Origin: Xylanimonas cellulosilytica DSM 15894
GTDB taxonomy: Bacteria; Actinomycetota; Actinomycetes; Actinomycetales; Cellulomonadaceae
NCBI RefSeq assembly: GCF_000024965.1
Contig: NC_013530.1
Location: forward strand, 744,001-808,000
Direction of reading: 5' to 3'
Length of the DNA: 64,000 nt
Below, piece after piece: positions 18,397 to 27,317 of this stretch (position 1 is the stretch's first letter; every line of letters begins with the position of its first letter). A program made the translations under genes and the position numbers. The notes under the pieces were generated by a model that had not been told where the DNA came from, did not search any database, and saw only the letters and a program-made list of their open reading frames with translations.

Positions 18397-19971
18397 GTGA
18401 CGACCCCCACCGCCCCTCGCCCGGTTCTTGTTGTCGACTTCGGCGCGCAGTACGCCCAGCTCATCGCGCGCCGGGTGCGCGAGGCGCAGGTGTACTCCGA
18501 GGTCGTCCCGCACTCCATGCCGGTCGAGGCGATGCTCGCGAAGAACCCGGCCGCGATCATCCTCAGCGGCGGGCCGTCGTCCGTGTACGCCGACGGCGCG
18601 CCCTCGGTCGACCCCGCGCTGTTCGGCGCGGGCGTCCCGGTGCTCGGCATCTGCTACGGCTTCCAGGTCATGGCCCAGGCGCTGGGCGGCGACGTCGCCC
18701 AGACCGGCCTCTCGGAGTTCGGTGGCACCGTCGTCGACGTCTGCGAGGCGGGCGTGCTCCTGGCGAACACCCCCTCGCAGCAGTCCGCCTGGATGAGCCA
18801 CGGCGACGCCGTGCACCGCGCCCCCCAGGGCTTCCGGGTGCTCGCGACGACGGCGGGCGCCCCCGTCGCGGCGTTCGAGAACCGCGAGCAGCGCCTCTTC
18901 GGCGTCCAGTGGCACCCCGAGGTCAAGCACTCCGAGACCGGCCAGACCGTGCTCGAGCACTTCCTTTACGAGGGCGCCGGGCTAGCCCCCGACTGGACGC
19001 CGTCGTCCATCGTCGACGACCAGGTCGCCCTCATCCGCGAGCAGGTCGGCAGCGCCCGCGTCATCTGCGCCCTGTCCGGCGGCGTCGACTCCGCCGTCGC
19101 GGCCGCGCTCGTACAGAAGGCCGTCGGCGACCAGCTCACCTGCGTCCACGTCGACCACGGCCTCATGCGCGCCGGCGAGGTCGAGCAGATCGAGCGCGAC
19201 TTCGTCGCCTCGACCGGCGTCCGCCTCATCGTCCGCGACGAGAAAGAGCGCTTCCTGACGGCGCTCGCGGGCGTGACCGACCCGGAGACCAAGCGCAAGA
19301 TCATCGGCCGCGAGTTCATCCGCGTGTTCGAGGACGCCCAGCGCCAGATCATCAAGGATGCAGGGGAGGCGGGCGAAGACGTCAAGTTCCTCGTGCAGGG
19401 CACGCTGTACCCCGACGTCGTCGAGTCCGGCGGCGGCGAGGGCGCGGCCAACATCAAGTCGCACCACAACGTGGGCGGCCTGCCCGACGACCTGCAGTTC
19501 GAGCTCGTCGAGCCGCTGCGCGCCCTGTTCAAGGACGAGGTCCGCGCCGTCGGGCGTGAGCTCGGCATCCCCGAGGAGATCGTCGGCCGCCAGCCGTTCC
19601 CGGGCCCCGGCCTGGGCATCCGCATCATCGGCGAGGTCACCGAGCACAACCTCGACATCCTGCGCCGCGCCGACGCCATCGCCCGCGAGGAGCTCACCAA
19701 GGCCGGGCTCGACCAGGAGATCTGGCAGTGCCCCGTGGTGCTGCTCGCCGACGTGCGCTCCGTGGGCGTGCAGGGCGACGGCCGCACCTACGGCCACCCG
19801 GTCGTGCTGCGCCCCGTGTCCTCCGAGGACGCGATGACGGCCGACTGGACCCGCCTGCCCTACGAGACGCTCGCCGTGATCTCGACCCGCATCACCAACG
19901 AGGTGCGCGAGATCAACCGCGTGGTGCTCGACGTGACGTCGAAGCCGCCGGCCACCATCGAGTGGGAGTGA
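18397..19971 (+). CDS. guaA: GMP synthase (glutamine-hydrolysing)
   Basis: Makes GMP from XMP, ATP and glutamine. 524 residues: a class I glutamine amidotransferase domain (residues 1-195) with nucleophile Cys in [10 protein letters not shown] and His-Glu in QWHPEV; an ATP-pyrophosphatase domain with the PP-loop [14 protein letters not shown] (about 225); and a C-terminal dimerisation domain ending PATIEWE, the usual ending. The GTG start lies 6 bases after a strong -10 TAGAAT (18385-18390), so the mRNA is leaderless. It follows the OmpA gene by 34 bases but has this separate promoter. Confidence 0.98.
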   Translation: MTTPTAPRPVLVVDFGAQYAQLIARRVREAQVYSEVVPHSMPVEAMLAKNPAAIILSGGPSSVYADGAPSVDPALFGAGVPVLGICYGFQVMAQALGGDVAQTGLSEFGGTVVDVCEAGVLLANTPSQQSAWMSHGDAVHRAPQGFRVLATTAGAPVAAFENREQRLFGVQWHPEVKHSETGQTVLEHFLYEGAGLAPDWTPSSIVDDQVALIREQVGSARVICALSGGVDSAVAAALVQKAVGDQLTCVHVDHGLMRAGEVEQIERDFVASTGVRLIVRDEKERFLTALAGVTDPETKRKIIGREFIRVFEDAQRQIIKDAGEAGEDVKFLVQGTLYPDVVESGGGEGAANIKSHHNVGGLPDDLQFELVEPLRALFKDEVRAVGRELGIPEEIVGRQPFPGPGLGIRIIGEVTEHNLDILRRADAIAREELTKAGLDQEIWQCPVVLLADVRSVGVQGDGRTYGHPVVLRPVSSEDAMTADWTRLPYETLAVISTRITNEVREINRVVLDVTSKPPATIEWE

Positions 19972-20068
19972 CCCCGGTCGGCTGACCCGCCGCGTACCCG
20001 CTCACCAGGCGTGATGCTCCCGGCGCGACTAGCGTGAGTCTCGGCATCCGAGCCGGGAGGAGCAAGCC

Positions 20069-20656
20069 ATGTCGAGCACGGTCACAGTACGGCCGACCCG
20101 CGGCGTTCGCGGGATCGGGTTGTTCACCATCATCGCGGGCGCCGTGATGATCGTCGCCGGGATTCTCGTGTGGATCCTGGTCGCCACTCAACTGTCCAAC
20201 GAGAAGATCACGGTGTCGGGCGACGCCGGGTTCATGAACGGCATGTTCCAGGGTGATGCCGTCCGCGGCCCGCTCACCGCGTTCGCGCAGGCCGACATCA
20301 TCAACCAGCACGCCCTCAACTCGACCGACGGCCAGACGTATGCCCAGCTGGCCCAGGACGACCCTCGCCGCGAGGTCGTCATGACGGCGTCGTTCCTGCG
20401 CGCCTCGTTGTTCACGTCCGTCGTGTCGTTCGGCATCTGCGTGCTCGTCATCGCGCTCGGCGTGCTGTTCCTGCTCGTCGGCAGCGCGCTGCGCCGCCTC
20501 GCCGACGGCCCAGAGATCGCGATCGCGGGTGCCGCTGCCCCGAGCCTGTCGTCCGACCCCGACTACTACGGCCGCCACGCCGACCCGAGCGCCCCGGGAG
20601 CGACGGTGTCCGAGCCCCCCACCGACGCGGCCCCGCCGCCTGACGTGGACCGCTGA
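20069..20656 (+). CDS. Two-helix membrane protein, unknown function
   Basis: 195 residues with one membrane helix near the N-terminus (IGLFTIIAGAVMIVAGILVWILV, about 16-40), an external loop of about 70 residues, and a second helix (FGICVLVIALGVLFLLVGSAL, about 122-145). The cytoplasmic Pro/Asp-rich tail looks disordered. GGGAGGAGC lies 7 bases before the ATG, a good ribosome site, and a possible -10 TAGCGT sits upstream near 20030. I do not recognise a named family; similar proteins occur in other high-GC actinobacteria. It is convergent with the next gene across a strong hairpin. Confidence 0.7.
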   Translation: MSSTVTVRPTRGVRGIGLFTIIAGAVMIVAGILVWILVATQLSNEKITVSGDAGFMNGMFQGDAVRGPLTAFAQADIINQHALNSTDGQTYAQLAQDDPRREVVMTASFLRASLFTSVVSFGICVLVIALGVLFLLVGSALRRLADGPEIAIAGAAAPSLSSDPDYYGRHADPSAPGATVSEPPTDAAPPPDVDR

Positions 20657-20670
20657 TCCCGCACTGAACG

Positions 20671-20710
20671 ACGTCGGCACCGGCCGCTCACGGGCGACCG
20701 GTGCCGACGT
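20671..20710. terminator. Bidirectional terminator hairpin
   Basis: Perfect 13-bp stem, ACGTCGGCACCGG (20671-20683) with 20698-20710, loop of 14 bases, lying between two convergent genes and serving both. Confidence 0.85.
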
Positions 20711-20720
20711 GCGCCGGTGT

Positions 20721-21434
20721 TCAGGCGCGGGCCGTCGACTCCTGGCGGTTGCGGCGCCGGACGGCGCCCAGGATCGACGCGACCACCAGGACCGTTCCCG
20801 CGGCGGCGAGCAGCCAGATCATCGCGAGGCCGACGTCGAGCGTCGCGCCCGCGGCGACCGAGAGGGCGCCGACGCCGATCGCCAGGATGATGAAGCCCCA
20901 CACGATCGTGCTGGTACGCGGGGTCGTCTTGACCAGCGGCTTCGGCGGGGCCGTCCACGCCGCCGGCTCGTAGCCAGGGCTCGGCGGCGTCGCGTACGAC
21001 GGGGTCGTGTACGACGGCGCAGGCGTCTGGTACCCCGGCGCGGGCGGCGTCTGCGGTGCCGGTCCGGAGGACGGCGCCTCATACGAGGCTGCCCCGTACG
21101 AACCTGACCCGTACGAACCCGCCCCGTACGACGCCGCCGTGTATGCGGCGGTGCTCGGGTACTCGGTGGTCGGGTACTCGGTGGTCGCGGCAGGCTGGTC
21201 GAAGATCGACAGCGGGTCGTCGGGGCCTGCGGGCTCGGGCGTGAGCACCTGGGTGTCCCCGGAGCCGAGGACCTGAGTGTCGTCCGGCTCGGTGTCGTCC
21301 CGCTCGGTGGCGGCCTCGAGCTGCTGCGTCGGGTCGGTGGGCTCGACGGCGTCGTCGCGGTGCTCGTTCGGGTTCTGGCTCATCGGTTCTCCCTGCTCCT
21401 GAGGGGCTGACTGGGGGTCGGGCGTGGTGCTCAT
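20721..21434 (-). CDS. Membrane protein with a Tyr-rich disordered N-terminus, PspC operon partner
   Basis: 237 residues. Residues 1-165 are low-complexity, Pro/Gln/Tyr-rich, with a repeated TTEYPTTEYPS segment and SYG-type repeats (the DNA has 15-base near-repeats around 21090-21140). Two C-terminal helices follow (STIVWGFIILAIGVGALSVAA and GLAMIWLLAAAGTVLVVASIL) and a short basic end. The start at 21434 overlaps the stop of the PspC gene by ATGA, so it is coupled to it. It may be an accessory of the PspC protein in envelope-stress sensing; this is inferred only from context. Confidence 0.72.
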   Translation of the reverse strand: MSTTPDPQSAPQEQGEPMSQNPNEHRDDAVEPTDPTQQLEAATERDDTEPDDTQVLGSGDTQVLTPEPAGPDDPLSIFDQPAATTEYPTTEYPSTAAYTAASYGAGSYGSGSYGAASYEAPSSGPAPQTPPAPGYQTPAPSYTTPSYATPPSPGYEPAAWTAPPKPLVKTTPRTSTIVWGFIILAIGVGALSVAAGATLDVGLAMIWLLAAAGTVLVVASILGAVRRRNRQESTARA

Positions 21435-23092
21435 CAGTCCTCCTCGACGGTCACGTTGCCGGCGCCGGCCGAGACGAGCAGGCGCAGGACGGCGTCGCCG
21501 TCGGTGGCCTGGTCGGAGCGGAGGTGCACGGTGCTGCCGCCGACGCGGTTGATGGTTCGCTCGCCGTCGTCGACCCGCCAGACGACCTGGCCGGCGAGCA
21601 GGCGGACCTCCGCCTCGACGGCGACGTCCCGGGGGACGACGACGGTGAGGTCGCCGGCGGTGAGCTGGATCGGCACCTCGACGGGGTCGTCGCCGGTCGC
21701 CGCGGACAGGTCCAGGCCGGACAGGTCGATGGTCGGGTCGCCGAACTGGGCGCGGAAGCCGCGCTCCGCCTCGGCGACCGACCGCGGCGCCACGGTGCCC
21801 TCGCTGACGTCGATGCCGTTACCGACACCCGTCCAGCTCTCGAACCCGCGGGTGATCCGGATGTCGCGCAGGTCGGCATCGCCGACGGTCACGCTCCACG
21901 GCAGCGCCACCACGAGCCCGACGATCGCCAGGAAGCCGAGCCAGCCCGACGACCGGCCGCGGACACCGCTGATGACGATGGCGGCACCGATGATCACCAG
22001 CGACGCGCCGACCCACAGCAGGGCGGCGTCGTAGGTGCCGTCGAACGGTGCCGGGAAGCGGAACCCGCCGCGGTCCGCCGCGGCGAGCAGCGCGCCGGCG
22101 ACCAGCATCAGGCCGAAGACGACGCCGACGGTCCCCGCGCCGGCGCTCTTCGTGACGGGTCGGGACGCGCGCTCGGCGGCCCGGGCCTCCGCACGCTGCT
22201 TCGCCTCGAACGAGCGGGCCTGCGCCTCCTCGCGGGCCGCCTGGGCCCGGATCCGCGCGGCGTCCGCCTTCGCCTGGGCGGCGGCACGCGACGCCTCGGC
22301 CTTGGCCTGCGCGGCCTGCGCCCGCGGGTCCCCGTACGGGGCCGGCGGCACCGGCAGCACCGGGGCCGTGAACGACGCGGCCGGCGTCGTCGGCCTCATC
22401 GGCGTCGTCGGCGGGACCGGCGAGCTGACGCCCTCCGCCGGGCTCGTGGACGGCGCGGCGAACGACGCGGCGTCGGTGCCGCTCTGGGTCGGGTAGCCCG
22501 GGCCGGTGGGATACGTCGGGCCCGGGGCCGGCCGGTTCTGACGCCGGTCGCGCAGGTAGCGCACCAGCAGCCAGGCCAGCGTCACCCACACCGCGATCCA
22601 GAACAGGCTGATGATCCAGCCCCAGCCGCCCCACCCGCCACGCCACCAGCCCACGCCGTCGGCGTTGCTGAGCCCGGCGAGCAGCGCCACCGCCGCACCG
22701 AGCAGCGCGATGTCGAAGTCGCCGCGCCCGGCCTGCTGCAGGTGGATGCGGCCGTCGCGCCGCTCAGGCAGCAGCGCCCAGCCGACGGCGTACGCCACCA
22801 GGCCGATACCGGTCAGAAAGAAGCTGAGGAACAGCAGACCGCGCACCAGCAGCGGGTCCCAGCCGAGGCGCTCGGCGAGGCCGCCGGCCACACCGCCCAC
22901 CCAACGGTCCTCGGACCGTGCCAGGCCGGTGCGGCGGATGGAGTCGAAGAACCGGTCCGAGCCGGAGCCCGGCGCGCGGTTCGGGTCACCGCCGTACGGG
23001 GTGTACGGCGGGGTTCCGGGGGGGACCGACGACGCCGGTGGCGTCTGCTCGGGGCCGGACCCCGGCTGCGGGGGGAACTCAGGGGTGCTCAT
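21434..23092 (-). CDS. PspC-domain membrane protein with C-terminal LiaF-like part
   Basis: About 552 residues. A Pro-rich N-terminus leads to a PspC domain (about 50-115: RSEDRWVGGVAGGLAERLGWDPLLVRGLLFLSF...). Membrane helices follow, then a long Ala/Glu/Arg-rich predicted coiled-coil stretch (AQAAQAKAEASRAAAQAKADAAR), more helices, and a C-terminal domain with a LiaF/DUF4097-like beta pattern ending GAGNVTVEED. It is divergent from a PspC-domain sensor kinase and regulator. This PspC/HK/RR set is widespread in actinobacteria and resembles LiaFSR; the PspC/LiaF-type protein commonly tunes the kinase. The ATG at 23092 is set by the conserved PspC spacing. Confidence 0.85.
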   Translation of the reverse strand: MSTPEFPPQPGSGPEQTPPASSVPPGTPPYTPYGGDPNRAPGSGSDRFFDSIRRTGLARSEDRWVGGVAGGLAERLGWDPLLVRGLLFLSFFLTGIGLVAYAVGWALLPERRDGRIHLQQAGRGDFDIALLGAAVALLAGLSNADGVGWWRGGWGGWGWIISLFWIAVWVTLAWLLVRYLRDRRQNRPAPGPTYPTGPGYPTQSGTDAASFAAPSTSPAEGVSSPVPPTTPMRPTTPAASFTAPVLPVPPAPYGDPRAQAAQAKAEASRAAAQAKADAARIRAQAAREEAQARSFEAKQRAEARAAERASRPVTKSAGAGTVGVVFGLMLVAGALLAAADRGGFRFPAPFDGTYDAALLWVGASLVIIGAAIVISGVRGRSSGWLGFLAIVGLVVALPWSVTVGDADLRDIRITRGFESWTGVGNGIDVSEGTVAPRSVAEAERGFRAQFGDPTIDLSGLDLSAATGDDPVEVPIQLTAGDLTVVVPRDVAVEAEVRLLAGQVVWRVDDGERTINRVGGSTVHLRSDQATDGDAVLRLLVSAGAGNVTVEED

Positions 23093-23139
23093 GGCAACGA
23101 TCCTTCCGCCCCGGCCCCCGCCGCGGCTATGAGGTAGTG

Positions 23140-23204
23140 CCCTGAAGCGACCCTGAAACCGCCCCCCGGGGCCGCCACGGAACCCTGAAACCCTGCTCTC
23201 AGGG
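23140..23204. promoter_or_regulatory. Repeated CCCTGAA motifs between the divergent PspC genes
   Basis: CCCTGAA occurs at 23140, 23151 and 23183 (the last two inside identical ACCCTGAAACC), and CCCTG-N4-CAGGG at 23191-23204 gives an inverted copy. Spacings of 11 and 32 bases keep the sites on one face of the helix. They are candidate binding sites for the LuxR-type regulator encoded in the plus-strand operon. Confidence 0.6.
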
Positions 23205-23239
23205 CCGATCGGACCGTCCCGGCATGCCACGATCAGGAG

Positions 23240-24694
23240 GTGAGCACGCCGAACGCACCCCGTCTGCCGCTGCGCCGCCCCGAGGCGGACCGCTGGCTCG
23301 GTGGCGTGTGCGCCGGGCTCGCCGCCCACCTGGGGGTACCCGTCGCCCCGGTCCGCGCCGTCATGGCCCTCCTCGTCCCCCTCGGCGGCGCCGGCATCGC
23401 CGTCTACGTCTTCTGGTGGATCACCATCCCCACCGGCGACCCGCGCGACGCCGCCGAGGAAGCCGGGCCCGCCGCCCTCCACCGCCTCGCCCCCCGCCTC
23501 CGGCTCGACAAGGTGGTGGCCCGCGTCCAGCGGCGCGACATCGTCATCGGCGTCGTGCTGCTCGGCGTCGCCGCGTTCCTCGTCGCCGTGCGCGGCGGCT
23601 GGGAGTGGCGCCAGTCCTGGCTGCTGCCCGCCCTGCTGGCCCTCGGCGGACTCGCCCTCGCCTGGTCACAGCTCGACGCCGCCCAGCGCGACACCGCCGC
23701 GGCGTCGGGACGGCGCTGGACCACCTGGGCCCGGCCCGTCGGCGGGCTCGTGCTGCTGCTCGCCGGCGTGCTCCTGCTCGTCGGCCAGGACACCCCCGGC
23801 TGGGCCGTCGCCCAGGCGGCCGCCGCGGCGCTCGCGGTGCTGGTCGGGTTCGCGCTCGTGCTCGCCCCGTGGTGGCTGCGGCTGGTGCGCGAGCTCGGCG
23901 ACGAGCGTGCCGCCCGCGCCCGCGAGGCCGAGCGCGCCGACATCGCCGCGCACCTGCACGACTCCGTGCTGCAGACCCTCGCGCTCATCCGGTCCAGGTC
24001 CGCCGACGCCGACGCCGTCGCGCGCATGGCCCGGGCGCAGGAGCGGGAGCTGCGCGAATGGCTCTACGCCGAGCGCCACGAGGCGGGCACGTCGCTGGCC
24101 GCCGAGCTGCGCGACCTCGTCGGCCAGGTCGAGGACGGGCGGGTCGGCAAGCCCGCCGGGGCCGGGGCCGAGGCGCCCGCCGTCGCGATCGACGTCGTCG
24201 TCGTCGGTGACTGCGTGCCCACCGAGGCGACCACCGCGCTGCTCCAGGCCACCCGCGAGGCGCTCGTCAACGCCGTCGCCCACGGGAAGCCGCCCGTCAC
24301 CGTGTACCTCGAGGTCACCGACCACGCCGCCGAGGTGTTCGTGCGCGACCGCGGCGACGGGTTCGCCATGGCGGACGTCGCCCCCGACCGGTTCGGGGTA
24401 CGCGAGTCCATCCTCGGGCGCGTGCGCCGCCGCGGCGGCACCGCCGCGGTCACCAGCCGCGCGGGCTGGGGCACCGAGGTCAAGCTCCGCATGCCGCGCA
24501 CGACGACGCCGCCCCCGGTGGTCGAGCCGCCTCCGGTGGTTGAGCCGCCTCCGGTGGTTGAGCCTGTCGAAACCACCCGCACCCCGGTGGTTGAGCCTGT
24601 CGAAACCACCTCGACGTCCGATGATGGGGTGGTCTCGACAAGCTCGACCACCGTGACCAGACGCTCACCCACCGTGAAAGGAAACCACCCGTGA
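23240..24694 (+). CDS. PspC-domain sensor histidine kinase with repeat-derived tail
   Basis: 484 residues. An N-terminal PspC domain (RPEADRWLGGVCAGLAAHLGVPV, about 11-75) is followed by membrane helices, then a HisKA_3 dimerisation region with phospho-acceptor His in IAAHLHDSVLQTLALI (about 240) and a HATPase with N-box REALVNAVAHG and G-box VRDRGDGF. It partners the coupled LuxR-type regulator (GTGA overlap). From about residue 420 the protein is repeat-derived: PPVVEPPPVVEP then VVEPVETT blocks and VSTSSTT, the translation of the window's palindromic repeat, just before the coupling signal. The kinase core is complete without this tail, so it is probably dispensable. Confidence 0.92.
   Translation: MSTPNAPRLPLRRPEADRWLGGVCAGLAAHLGVPVAPVRAVMALLVPLGGAGIAVYVFWWITIPTGDPRDAAEEAGPAALHRLAPRLRLDKVVARVQRRDIVIGVVLLGVAAFLVAVRGGWEWRQSWLLPALLALGGLALAWSQLDAAQRDTAAASGRRWTTWARPVGGLVLLLAGVLLLVGQDTPGWAVAQAAAAALAVLVGFALVLAPWWLRLVRELGDERAARAREAERADIAAHLHDSVLQTLALIRSRSADADAVARMARAQERELREWLYAERHEAGTSLAAELRDLVGQVEDGRVGKPAGAGAEAPAVAIDVVVVGDCVPTEATTALLQATREALVNAVAHGKPPVTVYLEVTDHAAEVFVRDRGDGFAMADVAPDRFGVRESILGRVRRRGGTAAVTSRAGWGTEVKLRMPRTTTPPPVVEPPPVVEPPPVVEPVETTRTPVVEPVETTSTSDDGVVSTSSTTVTRRSPTVKGNHP
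24513..24655. repeat. REP-like palindrome cluster with expanded half-units, in the kinase gene
   Basis: Two full copies near 24559-24585 and 24583-24610, a diverged inverted copy near 24629-24655, and upstream two extra 18-base half-units (each a GGTGGTTGAGCCGCCTCC-like piece). All are read in frame as the kinase C-terminus. Confidence 0.9.
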
Positions 24695-25371
24695 CGACCC
24701 CCTCCACCGACGTCGCCCTGCCCGTGCCCGTCGTCATCGTCGACGACCACGACATGTTCCGCGCGGGCGTCCGCGCCTCGCTCGACGAGCGCGTCACCGT
24801 CGTCGGCGAGGCCGCCACCGTCGACGAGGCCGTCGCCGTCGTGCACGAGAAGCGCCCGCCCGTCGTGCTGCTGGACGTGCACCTGCCCGGTGGCACCGGG
24901 GGCGGCGGCGCCGAGGTGGTCCGGCTGTGCGCCGACCTGCTCAGCGGGGGGACGCGCTTCCTCGCGCTGTCGGTGTCCGACGCCGCGGAGGACGTCGTCG
25001 CCGTGATCCGCTCGGGCGCGCGCGGGTACGTCACCAAGAACATCTCGGCGCGCGACCTGTCGGGTGCCGTCGTGCAGGTCGCCGGCGGGGACGCGGTGTT
25101 CTCGCCCCGCCTGGCCGGGTTCGTGCTCGACGCGTTCGGCACCGCCGCGGGCGAGGTGTCCGTGGCCGACGACGAGCTCGACCGCCTCTCGCGCCGCGAG
25201 CAGGAGGTCATGCGGCTCATCGCCCGCGGGTACTCCTACCGGGAGGTGGCCAGCGAGCTGTTCATCTCGATCAAGACGGTCGAGACGCATGTGTCGGCTG
25301 TGCTGCGCAAGCTGCAGCTCTCGAGCCGTTACGAGCTGACGCGGTGGGCGGCGGCGCGGCACATCCTGTAG
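24691..25371 (+). CDS. LuxR/NarL-type response regulator
   Basis: 226 residues: a receiver domain (1-125) with acidic pair VIVDDHDMF and phospho-acceptor Asp in PPVVLLDVHLPGG, and conserved Lys in GYVTKNIS. The C-terminal LuxR helix-turn-helix (about 160-220) reads LSRREQEVMRLIARGYSYREVASELFISIKTVETHVSAVLRKL. The GTG at 24691 overlaps the kinase stop (GTGA). It is expected to control the divergent PspC operon and possibly its own; candidate sites are the CCCTGAA motifs at 23140-23204. An extra Gly-rich insert (GGTGGGGAEV) follows the phospho-Asp. Confidence 0.94.
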   Translation: MTTPSTDVALPVPVVIVDDHDMFRAGVRASLDERVTVVGEAATVDEAVAVVHEKRPPVVLLDVHLPGGTGGGGAEVVRLCADLLSGGTRFLALSVSDAAEDVVAVIRSGARGYVTKNISARDLSGAVVQVAGGDAVFSPRLAGFVLDAFGTAAGEVSVADDELDRLSRREQEVMRLIARGYSYREVASELFISIKTVETHVSAVLRKLQLSSRYELTRWAAARHIL

Positions 25372-25388
25372 AGGCTGGTCGGTGGCGG

Positions 25389-25415
25389 GGTGGTTTCGAC
25401 AGGCTCAACCACCGG
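25389..25415. repeat. REP-like palindrome, single intergenic copy
   Basis: One full copy in the gap between the response regulator and the convergent cobA gene; it may form the only hairpin there and act as a terminator-like element. Confidence 0.9.
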
Positions 25416-25421
25416 GGCATG

Positions 25422-26207
25422 TCACGCAGGCTGTTCGGTCCTCGTCCACAGGCGGGCGCCGCCCGCGACCTCGCCGACCCAGTCCGGGCTGAGCGTCACC
25501 ACGTCGCCGACGACGACGACGGCGGGGTTGCGCACGCCTGCCTCGGCCGCGACCTGCGCGACCGTGCCGAGCGTGGCGACCGTGGTGCGCTGCCGCGGGC
25601 CGTACCCGTCCTCGACGATCGCCACCGGCGTCTCGGCCGGGCGTCCGCCCGCGACGAGCGCCCAGGCGGTGTGGGCCAGGCCCGCGACCGCCATGAGCAG
25701 CACCACGGTGTGCTCCGGTCCGCCGGGGACCCCGCCCAGCAGGCCCGAGACGTCGTCGTGCCCCGAGAGCACCGTGAAGCCGCGCGCGACGCCGCGGTGC
25801 GTGAGGGGGATGCCGGCGGCGGCCGGCACGGAGACGGCGCTGGTGACACCCGGGACGACCTCGACGGGCACGCCCGCGGCGACACACGCCGCGACCTCTT
25901 CGCCACCGCGGCCCAGCACGTAGGGGTCGCCGCCCTTGAGGCGCACGACGTCTCGCCCGGCGAGCGCGTGCTCGACGAGGATGTCGTTGATCTCGGACTG
26001 GCGCACGGGGTGGTGGCCCGGCTGCTTGCCGACGTCGACGACCGGCGTCTGGCCGGACAGGACGCGGGGGAGCGTGTCCAGCAGGGCGCGCGGGCCGAGG
26101 CGGTCGACGACGATGACGTCGGCGCCCTCCAGCAGGCGTAGACCCTTGACGGTGATGAGGTCGGGGTCACCAGGGCCGCCGCCGACGAGCCACACCTTGC
26201 CGGTCAT
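25422..26207 (-). CDS. cobA: Uroporphyrinogen-III C-methyltransferase (siroheme branch)
   Basis: SAM-dependent enzyme that methylates uroporphyrinogen III at C-2 and C-7 to precorrin-2, the precursor of siroheme. 261 residues, a stand-alone SUMT. Motifs: VWLVGGGPGDPDLITVKG at the start, VVRLKGGDPYVLGRGGEE in the middle, PGVTSAVSVPAAAGIPLTHRG, and VLLMAVAG. It is last in the sulfate-assimilation operon, fitting the siroheme needed by the sulfite reductase encoded at 32.4-34.1 kb. No dehydrogenase/ferrochelatase partner is in this window. About 200 bases rich in repeat DNA separate it from the permease gene, so it may be less tightly co-transcribed. Confidence 0.95.
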   Translation of the reverse strand: MTGKVWLVGGGPGDPDLITVKGLRLLEGADVIVVDRLGPRALLDTLPRVLSGQTPVVDVGKQPGHHPVRQSEINDILVEHALAGRDVVRLKGGDPYVLGRGGEEVAACVAAGVPVEVVPGVTSAVSVPAAAGIPLTHRGVARGFTVLSGHDDVSGLLGGVPGGPEHTVVLLMAVAGLAHTAWALVAGGRPAETPVAIVEDGYGPRQRTTVATLGTVAQVAAEAGVRNPAVVVVGDVVTLSPDWVGEVAGGARLWTRTEQPA

Positions 26208-26223
26208 CGAGTCCTCCTGTCTG

Positions 26224-26342
26224 GGGTGGGTGAGCCGTCGAGACCACCTGGGTCGTGCGTGGGGGTGGTTTCGACAGGCTCAACCACCGGGTTCCGCTCC
26301 GCCATCGGGTTCCGCTCAACCACCGGTTCCGCTCAACCACCG
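26224..26342. repeat. REP-like palindrome cluster with half-units upstream of cobA
   Basis: One full copy at about 26264-26290, a diverged inverted copy near 26224-26249, and tandem half-units (GTTCCGCTCAACCACCG-like, about 17 bases) to 26342. This fills most of the 201-base gap between the permease stop and cobA; no gene is seen here. Confidence 0.88.
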
Positions 26343-26408
26343 GGGGCGGGTGCGTCCCAGCATCCCGGACGTGTGTTTCGAGGGCGTGACGCGAGGGGGT
26401 CGAGGACG

Positions 26409-27317
26409 TCACGCGTCCTGGCGCAGGCCGCGGCGGCGCAGCACGGCCCGCTCGACCGGGGCGAACAGGGCGAGCTCGACGGCGATGCCGACGGCGAGGA
26501 TGAGCAGGATCGCGGTGAACACCAGCGACATGTCCGCGAGCTGGCGGCCCTGGTCGAGGAACTGGCCGAGGCCGAACCCGATGGAGCCACCGACGGCGAT
26601 GATCTCGGCCGCCATCAGGGACCGCCAGGAGAACGCCCACCCCTGCTTGAGCCCGGCGAGGTAGCCGGGCAGCGCGGCGGGCAGCACGATCTCGGTGACC
26701 ATGGCGAGCCTGCCGGCGCCGAGCACGCGGCCGACGGAACGCAGCAGCGGCGGCACCTGGTCGACGCCCGCGACGATGCCGTTGATGATCGACGGCACCG
26801 CACCCATGAGCACCACGAAGTACACGGTGCCGTCGGACAGCCCGAACCAGATGATCGCCGCCGGCACCCAGGCCACGGAGGGCAGCACCTGCAGGCCCGT
26901 GATGATCGGGCCGAAGGTCACCCGCACGAACTTCACGCGCGCGACGATGATGCCGAGCGGGGTGCCGATCGCGACGGCCGCGAGGAAGCCGAGCACGCCG
27001 CGGGAGAGCGACGTCACCAGGGCCTCCCACAACGAGCCGTCGGCGGCGGCGTTGCCGATGGCGGTGGCCACCTGGCGGGGGCCGGGCAGGTTCCACAGCG
27101 GCTGGATGCCCGACCACACGACGGCCTGCCAGATGACCAGCACCACGGCGACGGCCAGCAGCGGCGGCCAGATGCGCTTCCACGCGGCGGCCGCGCCGCG
27201 CTGGACCGCCCCGGTGGGGGTCTGGAGCGCGTCGAGGCCCGCCTCCACGTCGGCGATCTTGTCCTTGTCCTCCGTCGAGAGCCCGGAAGTGAACCAGGTG
27301 GGGACGTCAGTGGGCAT
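26409..27317 (-). CDS. Sulfonate/taurine-type ABC transporter permease
   Basis: 302-residue inner-membrane permease of the SsuC/TauC (BPD_transp_1) family. A cytoplasmic N-terminal part is followed by about six membrane helices; the conserved EAA-type loop reads LGAGRLAMVTEIVLPAALPGYLAGLKQGWAF-like (key G after LPAALP), and the C-terminal region has FGLGQFLDQGRQLADM. It pairs with the adjacent ATPase (11-base overlap) and binding protein. Within a sulfate-assimilation operon it probably brings in an organosulfur compound or a sulfur oxyanion; the substrate is inferred. Confidence 0.88.
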   Translation of the reverse strand: MPTDVPTWFTSGLSTEDKDKIADVEAGLDALQTPTGAVQRGAAAAWKRIWPPLLAVAVVLVIWQAVVWSGIQPLWNLPGPRQVATAIGNAAADGSLWEALVTSLSRGVLGFLAAVAIGTPLGIIVARVKFVRVTFGPIITGLQVLPSVAWVPAAIIWFGLSDGTVYFVVLMGAVPSIINGIVAGVDQVPPLLRSVGRVLGAGRLAMVTEIVLPAALPGYLAGLKQGWAFSWRSLMAAEIIAVGGSIGFGLGQFLDQGRQLADMSLVFTAILLILAVGIAVELALFAPVERAVLRRRGLRQDA

